DNA of 64,000 nt from an uncultured Rickettsiales bacterium (GCA_900550495.1 URSJ01000005.1:1-64000), one strand, 5' to 3'; shown: positions 9,228 through 18,771, counted from the first letter of the stretch. Translations and numbers: made by a program. The notes: generated by a model from the letters alone, not told the origin.

Positions 9228-9255
9228 TTGAAAACAGGACGTGTGATATTATATA
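9228..9255 (+). promoter_or_regulatory. clpB promoter, possibly heat-shock
   Basis: TTGAAA (9228-9233), 16 bases, TATATA (9250-9255). The preceding C gives CTTGAAA, the -35 preferred by sigma-32, as expected for clpB; the -10 fits sigma-70 better. AGGAGG lies nine bases before the ATG. Confidence 0.5.
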
Positions 9256-9296
9256 TCTGATGACAGAAATAAAAAATAAACAGGAGGATTTAAAAT

Positions 9297-11354
9297 ATGA
9301 ATCCAGAAGAAATGCAAGAAACGCCACAACAGGCGATTGAAAAATATACGACAGACTTTACTAAACTGGCGGCCGATGGAAAACTGGACCCAGTGATTGG
9401 TCGTGATGAAGAAATTCGTCGCACTATCCAGGTATTGTCGCGCCGCACAAAAAATAACCCGGTGCTGATTGGTAATCCAGGGGTTGGTAAAACAGCAATA
9501 GTAGAAGGTTTGGCCGAACGAATCGTTTCGGGTGACGTTCCAGAAAATCTGTTAAAGAAAAAACTGTTGTCGTTGGACATGGGGGCACTGATGGCGGGCG
9601 CGATGTTCCGTGGCCAGTTCGAGGCGCGTTTCAAGGCGATATTAAAAGCGGTCAAAGAAGCCGATGGTGGAATTATTCTGTTCATTGACGAATTACATAC
9701 GTTGGTCGGTGCCGGCAAAGGTGAAGGCAGTATGGATGCTGGTAATCTGTTAAAGCCTATGTTGGCGCGTGGCGAATTGCACTGTTTGGGCGCAACCACA
9801 CTGGACGAATATCGTCAGTATATTGAAAAAGATCCAGCGCTGGCGCGTCGGTTTCAGCCCGTCTATGTGGACGAGCCGACCGTTGATGACACAATTTCAA
9901 TTTTGCGTGGGTTAAAAGAAAAATACGAAGGTCATCATGGTGTGCGGATTTCAGATTCTGCGCTGGTTTCGGCAGTTAAATTATCGAATCGGTATATTAC
10001 AGACCGCTTTTTGCCAGATAAAGCGATTGATTTAATTGACGAGGCTGCCGCTCGTGTCCGTATTGAAATCGCGTCTAAGCCCGAAAAGTTGGACGAAGTT
10101 GATCGTCATTTGATGCAACTGAAAATAGAACAACAAGCATTAAAAAAGGAAAAAGATGCGGATTCTAAAAAGCGTTTGGGCGAACTGGACAAATTGATTG
10201 CAGAATTGCAAAACGAATCGAATAAAATGACTGCTGATTGGCGGGCCGAGCAGAGTAAAATGCGTGCACTGTCCGATGCGATGGCGTCGTTGGATTCTGC
10301 CAAGGCCGAGGTTGCAACCGCCATGCGTAATGGCGATTATGAAAAGGCGTCTGCATTGCAATATGGCAAGGTTCCAGAACTGGAAGAACAAATTCGCAAG
10401 CTGAACGCGGACGCACGCGAGTACAAGACGGTTCTGCCGGAACATATTGCCGCGGTTGTCAGTAAATGGACCGGTGTCCCAGCCGACAAGTTGACGATGG
10501 AAGAGCAATCAAAATTGCTGAACATAGAAGATGAATTGCGTAAACGTGTCGTTGGCCAGGATCACGCATTGACGGTTGTCGCGCGTGCGATTCGGCGCAG
10601 TCGTGCCGGATTGTCTGACCCACATCGCCCCGCCGGCAGTTTTATGTTCTTGGGGCCAACCGGCGTCGGCAAGACCGAGGTAGCCAAGGCACTGGCGGAA
10701 TATTTATTTAACGACGATACGGCGATGACCAGAATTGATATGAGTGAATATATGGAACCGCATTCGGTGTCGCGCCTGATTGGCAGTCCCCCGGGATACG
10801 TTGGCTATGAACAGGGTGGGGTGCTGACCGAATCGGTGCGCCGTCGTCCGTATCAGGTATTGCTGTTTGATGAAATTGAAAAGGCAAACCCAGACGTGTT
10901 TAATGTGTTTCTGCAAATCTTGGACGATGGTCGTTTGACCGACGGCCAGGGTCATGTTGTGAACTTTACAAACACGATTATCATTATGACCAGCAATTTG
11001 CCGTCAATGGACGCAGTGAAACATCAATTCCGCCCAGAATTCATCAATCGTATTGATGAAATCGTGTTCTTTAACCCATTGGGCAAAGATATTATGGCGG
11101 GTATCGTCAAGATTCAATTGCGCAATCTGGAACGTCGTCTGGCTGACCGTCGCATCACATTAAATGTATCTGATGCTGCGATTAAATGGTTGGGTGATAA
11201 TGGATATGACGAAGCGTTTGGTGCGCGCCCATTAAAACGTCTGATTACATCCGCCGTTGAAGATAAAATCGCAGATTTGATTTTATCGGGTACCGTGGGT
11301 GAAGGAAGCACTGTCTATGTTGATGTTCATGGCAAAGAACTGACCGTCAAATAA
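9297..11354 (+). CDS. clpB: ClpB-type AAA+ disaggregase without N-terminal domain
   Basis: Hexameric chaperone that rescues aggregated proteins with DnaK. 685 residues, versus about 860 in full ClpB. The protein starts just before NBD1: the whole Clp_N domain is missing, and AGGAGG nine bases upstream of ATG 9297 shows this is a real start. NBD1 Walker A is GNPGVGKT. The coiled-coil M-domain (about 255-375) and NBD2 Walker A GPTGVGKT follow. After sensor-1 MTSNL the loop leading to [11 protein letters not shown] is about 19 residues shorter than in E. coli ClpB. The M-domain distinguishes it from ClpA. The missing domain resembles the internal-start ClpB isoform, here encoded directly. Confidence 0.9.
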   Translation: MNPEEMQETPQQAIEKYTTDFTKLAADGKLDPVIGRDEEIRRTIQVLSRRTKNNPVLIGNPGVGKTAIVEGLAERIVSGDVPENLLKKKLLSLDMGALMAGAMFRGQFEARFKAILKAVKEADGGIILFIDELHTLVGAGKGEGSMDAGNLLKPMLARGELHCLGATTLDEYRQYIEKDPALARRFQPVYVDEPTVDDTISILRGLKEKYEGHHGVRISDSALVSAVKLSNRYITDRFLPDKAIDLIDEAAARVRIEIASKPEKLDEVDRHLMQLKIEQQALKKEKDADSKKRLGELDKLIAELQNESNKMTADWRAEQSKMRALSDAMASLDSAKAEVATAMRNGDYEKASALQYGKVPELEEQIRKLNADAREYKTVLPEHIAAVVSKWTGVPADKLTMEEQSKLLNIEDELRKRVVGQDHALTVVARAIRRSRAGLSDPHRPAGSFMFLGPTGVGKTEVAKALAEYLFNDDTAMTRIDMSEYMEPHSVSRLIGSPPGYVGYEQGGVLTESVRRRPYQVLLFDEIEKANPDVFNVFLQILDDGRLTDGQGHVVNFTNTIIIMTSNLPSMDAVKHQFRPEFINRIDEIVFFNPLGKDIMAGIVKIQLRNLERRLADRRITLNVSDAAIKWLGDNGYDEAFGARPLKRLITSAVEDKIADLILSGTVGEGSTVYVDVHGKELTVK

Positions 11355-11373
11355 GATATGTTTGTTCGTATGA

Positions 11374-11406
11374 AGAAAGCCCCATATTTGTGGGGCTTTC
11401 TTTTTT
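11374..11406 (+). terminator. Terminator of clpB
   Basis: AGAAAGCCCC and GGGGCTTTCT pair with an eight-base loop and are followed by a T-run. The A-rich left side may also serve the convergent gene. Confidence 0.9.
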
Positions 11407-11417
11407 ATATACACTTT

Positions 11418-12131
11418 TTATTTTTGGTTTGCCATTGTCAATTTTTGTTGCAGTAATGCGCGGACAAATTCCGCACGGCGCGCGGCATCAATAATGTCTG
11501 GTGCGCGGTTTTGCAATGCGGCGACACGCATTGGAATTCTAACATTTGTGCGAATTTGTGCATGCAATGAATATGGCACGGTCACGTGGGCCGATATCGC
11601 TGGGCGTGTATTACGCACTGGCAATGGGCGCATTGTTTTTTTGCGGGTGTTCTTGGTACGTGCGCGTACGCGACGTTGTGTCTTCTTTTTTGTGCGGCGT
11701 TTTGCAACTGTGATTGGTGTGCCAGCAGTCATTGCATTTACTATTTGCAGTTTGGGCATAATGCCGTTTCGGCGCACCAACAACTGGACAAAATCGGCGT
11801 GATTGGTGTCAAATACACTAGAATAATAAAAACGGTTTGTTGCGGCGTCAAACGCGATTTCTGTGGTGCCGTTCTGAATTAATAATGGCATTTCGCCCGT
11901 TTTAGTATCAACCAGATACAGTCTGTTTTCTGTCCCGCGTGGCGTAATTACTGTGCGACGAATCGCAATGTATGACATATTGGGGAACGTTGCAACAACC
12001 TGGAACGGTTGTGATGCAAAACCGATACCTTGCACGCGACGCATCTGACCATACATATCGGTCATATACAGGGCATAATGCCCGCCTGCGGTTTTTATAC
12101 ATTTAAAATTATTTTGTATTACGTTATTCAT
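11418..12131 (-). CDS. Hypothetical protein with very basic central linker
   Basis: 237 residues if started at ATG 12131, which has AAGG ten bases upstream; a GTG at 12140 is an alternative but is too close to that site. I recognise no domain. The first 120 residues look like short beta strands with repeated turns (YALYMTDMYG, NRLYLVDTKTG, NRFYYSSVFD), similar to a partial beta-propeller. Residues about 145-170 are strongly basic (KRRTKKKTQRRVRARTK). No signal peptide. It begins 15 bp after the ABC exporter stop and is probably co-transcribed with it. Confidence 0.6.
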   Translation of the reverse strand: MNNVIQNNFKCIKTAGGHYALYMTDMYGQMRRVQGIGFASQPFQVVATFPNMSYIAIRRTVITPRGTENRLYLVDTKTGEMPLLIQNGTTEIAFDAATNRFYYSSVFDTNHADFVQLLVRRNGIMPKLQIVNAMTAGTPITVAKRRTKKKTQRRVRARTKNTRKKTMRPLPVRNTRPAISAHVTVPYSLHAQIRTNVRIPMRVAALQNRAPDIIDAARRAEFVRALLQQKLTMANQK

Positions 12132-12146
12132 ATAAAACACGCCTTG

Positions 12147-13964
12147 TTACTTTGACTTTGTTTTTTTGATTGCCTTGAACTGAATATCGCGCAGTTTTTT
12201 GTATTCCCCGCCCAGCGCACACAGTTCGGAATCTGTTCCTTGTTCGACGATATGACCGTCCTTAATCACACATATTATATCAGCATCCAAGATTGTTGAC
12301 AAGCGGTGTGCGATAACAAATGTTGTGCGCCCCACCATCAGGCTTTTTAATGCCGATTGAATCAATTTCTCACTCTGGGTGTCCAGAGCTGATGTCGCCT
12401 CGTCCAGTAACAGAATAGGCGCGTCTTTTAAAATTGCGCGTGCAATTGCAATACGCTGTTTCTGCCCCCCAGATAATAACGCGCCCCCTTCGCCAACGGT
12501 GGATTTGTATTTCTTGGGGAATTTCATGATGAAATCATGCGCATTTGCCGCCCGAGCCGCCGCGATAACCTGGTCAGGGGTGGCGTCAGGACTGCCGTAT
12601 TTGATGTTATCTTCAATTGTGCCATTGAACAAAAACACATCTTGGGATACTTCCGCAATATTCTGACGCAGTGATTTCAGTGTGTATTTCTTGATGTCGG
12701 TGCGGTTGATTTCAACCTTGCCTGATTGTGGGTCGTAAAACCGTTCCAGCAAATTAAACATCGTGGTCTTTCCACCGCCCGATGGCCCAACCAAGGCACA
12801 AACCCGACCCGCCGGCACGTGCAAGTGTATATCGCGCAATACCGGTTCGTCCGGATTATACGCAAATGTGACATGATGGAAATCAACTGACATCTTTTTA
12901 TCAGATTTCAATTCGCGCGCGTTTGGGGCGTCTTGAATTTCCGGCTTGCTGTCCAGAAAGTCAAACAAAACCTCGGCCGCCAGCAGGCCATGCTGAACCG
13001 TGTTTCCAGTGCCGGTAATGCTTTTTGCAGGTTTGTATGCGGCTGTTAATGCCAACAAGAATGCCGTAAAGTCACCAGTTGAAATCGCACCCGTCACAAT
13101 AAAGTGCCCACCGATAATTAACGCCAGGCACAGCCCGATTGAAATCATCAATTCCAGCAATGGCGATTGCAAGGCGTGGGCCTGGGTGCTTTTATATGAA
13201 TTGCACATTGATGTGTCCAGCACGTGGCGAAAACGTTTGGTTTCAGATTCTTCGGTTGCAAACGCTTGAATTGTTTTGATTCCATGCAGAGTTTGATTCA
13301 AATGCTGTGATACGTTGTTCGCGATACCAAACGACTCGCGCGACAGCCGCCGCCGCTTGCGCATAATTAGCACCATTGGCACCATAATCGCTGGCACCAA
13401 GAATATCAATACCGCGCACATCTGAGGCGCGTAATACACCATCAAACCCAATGTCATCATCAGGGTTGCAACCTGTTGAATCGTGCTGACGATTGTGCCA
13501 GTGACCAAGGTCAACACCGCGCCGGCCTGGACACTGAAATAGTTCAAATTCTTGCCGATACCGTCGCCATAGAATTTTGAAATATTCATTTTGACCATGT
13601 GATTATAAATGCGCTGTTGTAAATTCGCACTGGCCAACAGTCCAGCCTTGGCCATCAGCAGGGCCTTGGAATAATTAAAAGCGCCCTTGAATCCGAACGC
13701 AGCAATGATTTGCAAGCCGAATATATATATAGATTGCATACTGCGTTCAATAAATGCCTTGTCCACGATGCGTTGAACCAGGGTAATAGTATATGCCTCG
13801 GCTGCGGATGCGCCGATTGTCGCGATGATGCCCGCCAACAGCCATTTCCATTGTGGTTTGCCGATTTCGCGCCAAACGCGCCCATATAGTGACCATTTAA
13901 TACGGACATTGGACGCATCGCCCTTGACCAAAGTTTTTACTTTTTCAGATATTTTATTTAACAT
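12147..13964 (-). CDS. MsbA-like ABC exporter (fused membrane and ATPase domains)
   Basis: Half-transporter expected to dimerise and flip lipids or export hydrophobic substrates across the inner membrane; MsbA (lipid A flippase) is the best guess. 605 residues from ATG 13964. An N-terminal extension to 14087 is open but lies upstream of the promoter, so it is excluded. Six membrane helices lie in residues 30-310, then the ATPase: Walker A GPSGGGKTT, Q-loop, signature LSGGQKQRIAIARA, Walker B ILLLDEATSALD, H-loop IAHRLST. The -10 ends about 10 bases from the ATG, so the transcript appears leaderless. Confidence 0.85.
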   Translation of the reverse strand: MLNKISEKVKTLVKGDASNVRIKWSLYGRVWREIGKPQWKWLLAGIIATIGASAAEAYTITLVQRIVDKAFIERSMQSIYIFGLQIIAAFGFKGAFNYSKALLMAKAGLLASANLQQRIYNHMVKMNISKFYGDGIGKNLNYFSVQAGAVLTLVTGTIVSTIQQVATLMMTLGLMVYYAPQMCAVLIFLVPAIMVPMVLIMRKRRRLSRESFGIANNVSQHLNQTLHGIKTIQAFATEESETKRFRHVLDTSMCNSYKSTQAHALQSPLLELMISIGLCLALIIGGHFIVTGAISTGDFTAFLLALTAAYKPAKSITGTGNTVQHGLLAAEVLFDFLDSKPEIQDAPNARELKSDKKMSVDFHHVTFAYNPDEPVLRDIHLHVPAGRVCALVGPSGGGKTTMFNLLERFYDPQSGKVEINRTDIKKYTLKSLRQNIAEVSQDVFLFNGTIEDNIKYGSPDATPDQVIAAARAANAHDFIMKFPKKYKSTVGEGGALLSGGQKQRIAIARAILKDAPILLLDEATSALDTQSEKLIQSALKSLMVGRTTFVIAHRLSTILDADIICVIKDGHIVEQGTDSELCALGGEYKKLRDIQFKAIKKTKSK

Positions 13965-13973
13965 AGCGGCACT

Positions 13974-14002
13974 ATTATAAAGTGATATATAAAAACTGTC
14001 CA
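13974..14002 (-). promoter_or_regulatory. Promoter giving a nearly leaderless ABC exporter mRNA
   Basis: On the minus strand TGGACA (14002-13997), 17 bases, TATAAT (13979-13974). The expected start site (about 13967) is within three bases of ATG 13964. Confidence 0.7.
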
Positions 14003-14079
14003 GTGAAAGATTTGCATTGACAACGGGCGTAAAAGTGTATAAAATGCGTGGGCTTTCAGAAATGAAAGGGCAAAGTTTT

Positions 14080-14155
14080 GGGGTCATAGCTCAGTTGGTA
14101 GAGCACCTGCTTTGCAAGCAGGGGGTCGTCAGTTCGAGTCTGATTGGCTCCACCA
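14080..14155 (+). tRNA. tRNA-Ala (TGC)
   Basis: 76 nt with encoded CCA. Anticodon loop CTTTGCAAG gives TGC. Acceptor GGGGTCA pairs with TGGCTCC and includes the G3-U70 pair that marks tRNA-Ala. rpsU starts 42 bp downstream with no terminator between, so they may share a transcript. Confidence 0.97.
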
Positions 14156-14197
14156 AAAAATTGATACAAATGTCACGCTAAAGGGGGTGAATGCATT

Positions 14198-14404
14198 ATG
14201 GTGAAGGTTCTGGTTCGCGACAATAACGTTGAACAGGCGTTGCGCGTTGCAAAACGTAAATCTCAGAAAGAAGGTCTGTACCGCGAAATGAAAGAACGTC
14301 AGCGTTATGAAAAACCAACAACAAAGCGCAAACGTTTGAAGGAAGAGGCTGTGCGTAACGAAAAAAAACGTCAGTCGAAACAAAGAATGGTCTTTGGATT
14401 CTAA
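14198..14404 (+). CDS. rpsU: 30S ribosomal protein S21
   Basis: Small-subunit protein involved in initiation. 68 residues, strongly basic, with [18 protein letters not shown] at the start and the KRKRLKEEA region typical of S21. AAGGGGGTGA lies ten bases upstream of the ATG. It sits between tRNA-Ala and the probable 6S RNA and is followed by its own hairpin terminator. Confidence 0.97.
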   Translation: MVKVLVRDNNVEQALRVAKRKSQKEGLYREMKERQRYEKPTTKRKRLKEEAVRNEKKRQSKQRMVFGF

Positions 14405-14410
14405 TAAAAA

Positions 14411-14436
14411 TGCCCCGTTTGGGGCGTTTTTTATTT
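14411..14436 (+). terminator. Terminator of rpsU
   Basis: GCCCC, loop GTTT, GGGGC, then GTTTTTTATTT. Confidence 0.85.
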
Positions 14437-14443
14437 AGAGAGC

Positions 14444-14591
14444 AGAGAGCAATGATTGTGCTCGCGTCCGCTTGCGATATTTATATGACCCCAGAATCCA
14501 GGTATATGGAGTTGCGCGTATGCGCACCAGCTATTAGTTCCCATCCACCGGAGTGGAACTTAGTCTGTGCCGGGGGGCGGCATTGCACTCT
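14444..14591 (+). ncRNA. ssrS: Probable 6S RNA
   Basis: RNA-polymerase-binding regulator that mimics an open promoter. A closing stem pairs AGAG-A-GCAATG (14444-14454) with CATTGC-A-CTCT (14581-14591) around about 126 bases. The 5' side has GCGATATTTATA, close to GCCGATATTTCATA around the pRNA start of E. coli 6S. The 3' side has GGCGGCAT, also in E. coli 6S, and a hairpin GTTCC...GGAAC where the 3' bubble hairpin is expected. No protein frame fits. A terminator follows at 14602. A covariance-model search would settle it; the strand is set by these matches. Confidence 0.65.
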
Positions 14592-14601
14592 AATAAAAAA
14601 A

Positions 14602-14622
14602 TGCGCCATTGGCGCACTTTTT
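14602..14622. terminator. Bidirectional terminator between 6S RNA and DUF805 gene
   Basis: TGCGCC, ATT, GGCGCA, then CTTTTT on plus; on minus the arm is followed by seven T residues, ending the DUF805 gene. Confidence 0.8.
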
Positions 14623-15085
14623 ATTTATTAAACTTGTGATATGGGTTGTCGGCAACCTTGGTTGGCAATAGCGAGAACACAAACATCACCACACTGGCGA
14701 AAATCGACAAGAACGGTATCACGCACAGCGCATATATAAACCACCACCACGCCGACAGGCCCGCGTCATGCAGACGCCGTGTGCGCAGCGAAATCAGCGG
14801 GATTGCAATCGCGAGACTGTAAATCACGCCCAACAATATCATCAGGCCGAACATCACACTGACATCGCCTGAAAGTGCAAAGTCAATGGTCATGCCCATT
14901 ACCACCAATATGCCCCAAATCATATAAATCAGAGCATTGACCAACGTTGTCCACCAGAATTCAGACCGTGACGATGTGCCCGCCCATTCTGTAAATCCAC
15001 GCCGCCAGAAAGCCGCATACGCCAAGAACATATTTGTATATGTTGTGCTGGATTGAACTTTCTTTGATTTTTTAACGTTTGGCAT
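14621..15085 (-). CDS. DUF805 membrane protein
   Basis: 154 residues with four membrane helices. DUF805 marks are RSEFWWTTL near residue 40 and TRRLHDAGLSAWWW near residue 102. The family is widespread in inner membranes and has no established activity. A basic N-terminus (KKSKKVQ) precedes the domain and may stay cytoplasmic. Single gene, facing away from polA's 3' end, with its stop inside the shared terminator. Confidence 0.85.
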   Translation of the reverse strand: MPNVKKSKKVQSSTTYTNMFLAYAAFWRRGFTEWAGTSSRSEFWWTTLVNALIYMIWGILVVMGMTIDFALSGDVSVMFGLMILLGVIYSLAIAIPLISLRTRRLHDAGLSAWWWFIYALCVIPFLSIFASVVMFVFSLLPTKVADNPYHKFNK

Positions 15086-15240
15086 AGAAATTCCTTTTTG
15101 TTTTGTTATGTCATTCTAGCACAATTTTTCCCACGTGCACAGGAATTTTATTTTTGTTCCCCTTTCTGGAGAGCCAATAACAACGATTTTGTTCATGTTC
15201 ATTTGTTACATATAAACGTCAGATTGAATACAAAACAGCG

Positions 15241-15269
15241 TTGACGCACACCGATTTTCGGGCTGTAAT
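15241..15269 (+). promoter_or_regulatory. Orphan promoter-like sequence in the 288-base gap before polA
   Basis: TTGACG (15241-15246), 17 bases, TGTAAT (15264-15269). It points towards the 3' end of polA, which is on the other strand, and no plus-strand gene follows. It could make a small RNA antisense to polA or be chance. I see no other feature in 15086-15373. Confidence 0.3.
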
Positions 15270-15373
15270 TTATCAATAATTATGCAGAATTCAAACCGTT
15301 GGTTTTGTTCAGCATGATATACAGTAATGTATCCGTGGGGGACGGTTTCATGATGTGTTATGTGTGTCGTTTT

Positions 15374-18160
15374 TTATTTTCCCCATTCGGGTGCGATAAC
15401 GTATTCGGCCGCCAGTGGCACGGTCAATGTTGTTACATGAGTCATCGCGTACTGAATTTGCGTCGCAAATTCAGCAGCGACCGCCGCGTCACATTCAAAT
15501 ACCATTTCATCATGAACCTGCATAATCAGTTTTATTTTGTCGGCATTGGGACGGACAATGTCGCGGTATATTTGCACCATGGCACGCCGCATCAGGTCAG
15601 CCTCGAACCCCTGGATTGGGGCATTGACCGCGGCACGCATTGCGTATGCACGCAGACGGGGATTGCGAACCTCGGGTAATTCGATGCGGCGACCCCACGG
15701 GGTATATACGCACGCGTTCTGCATTGCGAAATCGCGCGTTTTGGTGATGTATTTTTCAATTTCTGGCAATCCCGCCATATATGAATTTATCAGTTCTGCC
15801 GCTGCTGCGCGGGATATGCCCAACTGGCCCGCCAGGCCGAATGACGATATTCCGTATATTATAGAAAAATTTACTGTCTTGGCCGCACGACGCATTTCAC
15901 GCGGAACGGGTGCACCTGGTGCAATACCGAAAATCTTGCGTGCGGTTTGTTCGTGAATATCGGTGCCTGCGTGAAATGTTTCTTTGAACGTTGCAACGTT
16001 GGCAACGTCTGCCAACAGACGCAGTTGAATCTGGGAATAGTCAACCGAAATCAACAACCGACCCGTCGGCGCAACAAAACATTTTCGAATCTGTTCCCCC
16101 AGTTCGGTTTTAATCGGGATGTTTTGCAGATTTGGATCACGACTGGACAGACGCCCAGTGTTCGTACTGGTCTGTAAATAGGTGGTGTGAATACGACCGT
16201 CTGATGCAATCTGGCGCGGCAATGTGTCCGCGTATGTGCCAGCTAACTTGGCGATAGAACGCCATGACAGAATTTTATCAATTATAGGATGCGCGTCAGA
16301 CAGGTCGCCCAGGGCATCGGCATCGGTGGAACGTTTTTTGTTCGCAGGCAATTTTAATTCATCAAATAAAACAGCACCAAGTTGTTTAGGACTGGCGATA
16401 TTAAACTCGTGGCCTGCCTGTTCCCATATTTCTGATTCCAGTTTGCCCAGGCTGTCGTGAAAGGCACCTGACAGTTGCTGCAGCCCCGTACGATTGACCA
16501 AAACGCCTGCGCGTTCCATCTGAACTAATATCGGCATCAGGGGTAAATCGCATGTTTCATATAATTCGCGCAATTGTGCATTTGCGTCCAGGCGTGGTCG
16601 TAATATTTCATACAGTGCCATACAAACGGTTGCGTCTTCGGCCGCATAGGGTGCGGCGACAGATATGTCCAGACGCGCAAAGTGCATGTCGGCATCGCGT
16701 GTCTTGGGCGGAAACAGCGACGCAAAATGGATATTTTCGTGCCCCAGGTGCAACATCGCCAGTTCGTCCAGGCCGTGCCCGTGCAGTGTCCCGTCCAATG
16801 CATAAGACAACAACATCGTATCATCAACAGGGGTGATTTTTTCAATATCCCAGCCGTCGTTTGCCATAATGTGCAGGTCGTATTTTAGGTTATGGCCGAC
16901 CTTGGTAATATTGGGATTTTCCAGTATCGGACGCAGGACGTCATACACAATAGCAACTGATAGCTGGTGCGGGGCAGGTGTGTCGGTGCCGAACAAATCG
17001 TTTGTGGATGCTGCGTGACGCAATGGAATATATACGCCATGCGTTGCGTCTGCCGCCAGAGAAATTCCCACCATTTTATCGGCGATTGGATTCAGTCCCG
17101 TTGTTTCGGTGTCAATCGCAATCACGTTTTTTACCCGTGATAGAAATTGTTTCAGCGCGGTAACGTCCTGGATTATTTCGAACGTCATTGGGCGCACAGG
17201 GGTGGGCCGGGGTGCCGGGGTGCGGGGTGTGGTGGTAATTTCCACCGGGCATTGTGATGCGGCAAACTGAAATTCTGGCACAGCGTGTGACGCGTCAAAT
17301 TTTTCCAACGGGAACAGTTTTTCAATCTTTGCCACCAGCGAATTGCTTTCCAATTTTGTGCGGACAAAATCCAACGCTGCTGGTGTGTTAAACCGAAAAG
17401 GTGTAATTTCCAGGCCAGACAAATCCACATCTGATTTTAATTGCACCAGTTTGCGCGATACGTATGCCATTTCGCGATTGTCGCGCAACAGATTGCGCGT
17501 GCGTTCATTTTGAATTTCAGCCAGGTGGTCATACAGTGCGTCCAGACTGCCAAACTGGTTTATTAATTCGGCGGCCTTTTTCGGGCCGATGCCTGGGACA
17601 CCAGGCACATTGTCAGACGAATCGCCCATCAGTGCCTGGACGTCAACTACGCGGTCGGGTGTGACACCGAATTTTTCCAGCACACCGGGCGCACGGATTT
17701 CGCGCTGTTTCATACCGTCATACAAGAACACACAATTGGATACCAATTGCATTAAATCCTTGTCGCCGGTGATGATGCGTGTGCTGTCGGTGGCAGAACA
17801 ATTTTGCCGCGCCAGGGTTGCGATTACATCGTCTGCTTCGACCCCGGGAATACATAATACTGGCATTCCCATTGCTGCTGCGCCGGTGCGCACCATGTGC
17901 GATTGTGTTATTAAATCATCTGGGGTTTCAGGACGGTTGGCCTTGTATGCAGGATAAATATCCTGACGAAAAGAAATGCGCGACGCGTCAAACACGCACA
18001 CAAATGCGTCGTCGGGGCGGGCTGCCGATAATATAGGTAACATCATATTGAAAAATCCATACACTGCGCCCACAGGTGTTCCGTCACTGCGCGTCAGGCG
18101 ACTGTGCACGCCGTAATAGGCACGAAATAATAACGAATTTCCATCAATTAGTGTCAGCAT
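15374..18160 (-). CDS. polA: DNA polymerase I with 5' nuclease and proofreading domains
   Basis: Removes RNA primers and fills gaps in DNA. 928 residues, full length. The 5' nuclease domain covers about 1-290 (IDGNSLLFRAYYG; TGDKDLMQLV). The 3'-5' exonuclease (about 320-515) is intact: IAIDTETTGLN, GHNLKYDLHIM, YAAEDATVC. The polymerase domain has motif B KTVNFSIIYG and motif C QVHDEMVFE. Motif A reads DYSQIQLRLLA: Gln712 replaces the Glu of DYSQIELR, the steric-gate residue (Glu710 in E. coli). Weak RBS GGA before ATG 18160. Confidence 0.96.
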   Translation of the reverse strand: MLTLIDGNSLLFRAYYGVHSRLTRSDGTPVGAVYGFFNMMLPILSAARPDDAFVCVFDASRISFRQDIYPAYKANRPETPDDLITQSHMVRTGAAAMGMPVLCIPGVEADDVIATLARQNCSATDSTRIITGDKDLMQLVSNCVFLYDGMKQREIRAPGVLEKFGVTPDRVVDVQALMGDSSDNVPGVPGIGPKKAAELINQFGSLDALYDHLAEIQNERTRNLLRDNREMAYVSRKLVQLKSDVDLSGLEITPFRFNTPAALDFVRTKLESNSLVAKIEKLFPLEKFDASHAVPEFQFAASQCPVEITTTPRTPAPRPTPVRPMTFEIIQDVTALKQFLSRVKNVIAIDTETTGLNPIADKMVGISLAADATHGVYIPLRHAASTNDLFGTDTPAPHQLSVAIVYDVLRPILENPNITKVGHNLKYDLHIMANDGWDIEKITPVDDTMLLSYALDGTLHGHGLDELAMLHLGHENIHFASLFPPKTRDADMHFARLDISVAAPYAAEDATVCMALYEILRPRLDANAQLRELYETCDLPLMPILVQMERAGVLVNRTGLQQLSGAFHDSLGKLESEIWEQAGHEFNIASPKQLGAVLFDELKLPANKKRSTDADALGDLSDAHPIIDKILSWRSIAKLAGTYADTLPRQIASDGRIHTTYLQTSTNTGRLSSRDPNLQNIPIKTELGEQIRKCFVAPTGRLLISVDYSQIQLRLLADVANVATFKETFHAGTDIHEQTARKIFGIAPGAPVPREMRRAAKTVNFSIIYGISSFGLAGQLGISRAAAAELINSYMAGLPEIEKYITKTRDFAMQNACVYTPWGRRIELPEVRNPRLRAYAMRAAVNAPIQGFEADLMRRAMVQIYRDIVRPNADKIKLIMQVHDEMVFECDAAVAAEFATQIQYAMTHVTTLTVPLAAEYVIAPEWGK

Positions 18161-18194
18161 TTGAATTTTTCCATATAACTGTTTAATAAAACGT

Positions 18195-18214
18195 GGGGAC
18201 GCAAATCGCGCCCC
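18195..18214 (-). terminator. Possible terminator after the barrel gene
   Basis: GGGG-CGC and GCG-CCCC arms with a small bulge; on the minus strand ACGTTTTATT follows. Modest stem and T-run. Confidence 0.4.
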
Positions 18215-18225
18215 CTGGTATTTAA

Positions 18226-18771
18226 TTAAAATACATAGCGCAATTTCAGGCGACCTTCGTATTGCAAAATGTCTGGCTTTTTGTTGCCAAGTTCATAGAT
18301 GTCAGGTGCATACAGGGCGCGTGCTTCGGCATCGATCTTGATTGGTAATGCCGGCACATCAAATGTCAGCCCCAGCATTCCTTGGTATGCTGCGCCATGC
18401 TTGATGTCAACCGATGGAATATCAATATCGCCACCGAACACACCACCAATACCAACGCCCAGATATGGATGCACAACCGTTGACGGCATTTTAACATACA
18501 GGTTTGCCATGCCAACGTGCATTTTTACCAAATCACTGCTCAGGTAACTGTATTCGCCCTCGATACGCAGAACGGGAATATCAAAACCCAGAACCGCGCC
18601 ATATGATTGCGCATTTTCGGTCTTGTTGTCGTGACCACCAAACTGGCTGGACGCGCCAACACCGATTGTCGCACCGGCATAAAAATCATACAAGACATTA
18701 CTTGCATTGGCATTTGCGCCAGTGAACAGGACAGACGCCATGGTTAAAATGCCTGCAGTTTTTAATTTCAT
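18226..18771 (-). CDS. Outer-membrane beta-barrel protein (OmpA/Omp25-like small barrel)
   Basis: 181 residues. A signal peptide ends near GANANA at residue 23. The rest alternates short hydrophobic strands and turns (GATIGVGASSQFGG, RIEGEYSYLSS, YLGVGIGGVFGG) and ends in LKLRYVF, the terminal Phe expected for BAM insertion. The size suits an eight-strand barrel. AGGAG lies close upstream of the ATG. It diverges from pth across 47 bp, so the two share a control region. Function beyond a surface or porin-like role is not visible. Confidence 0.75.
   Translation of the reverse strand: MKLKTAGILTMASVLFTGANANASNVLYDFYAGATIGVGASSQFGGHDNKTENAQSYGAVLGFDIPVLRIEGEYSYLSSDLVKMHVGMANLYVKMPSTVVHPYLGVGIGGVFGGDIDIPSVDIKHGAAYQGMLGLTFDVPALPIKIDAEARALYAPDIYELGNKKPDILQYEGRLKLRYVF

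Noticed and set aside
13965..14087. 41-codon N-terminal extension of the ABC exporter
   Set aside because: It lies upstream of a near-consensus promoter and overlaps the tRNA-Ala gene on the other strand.
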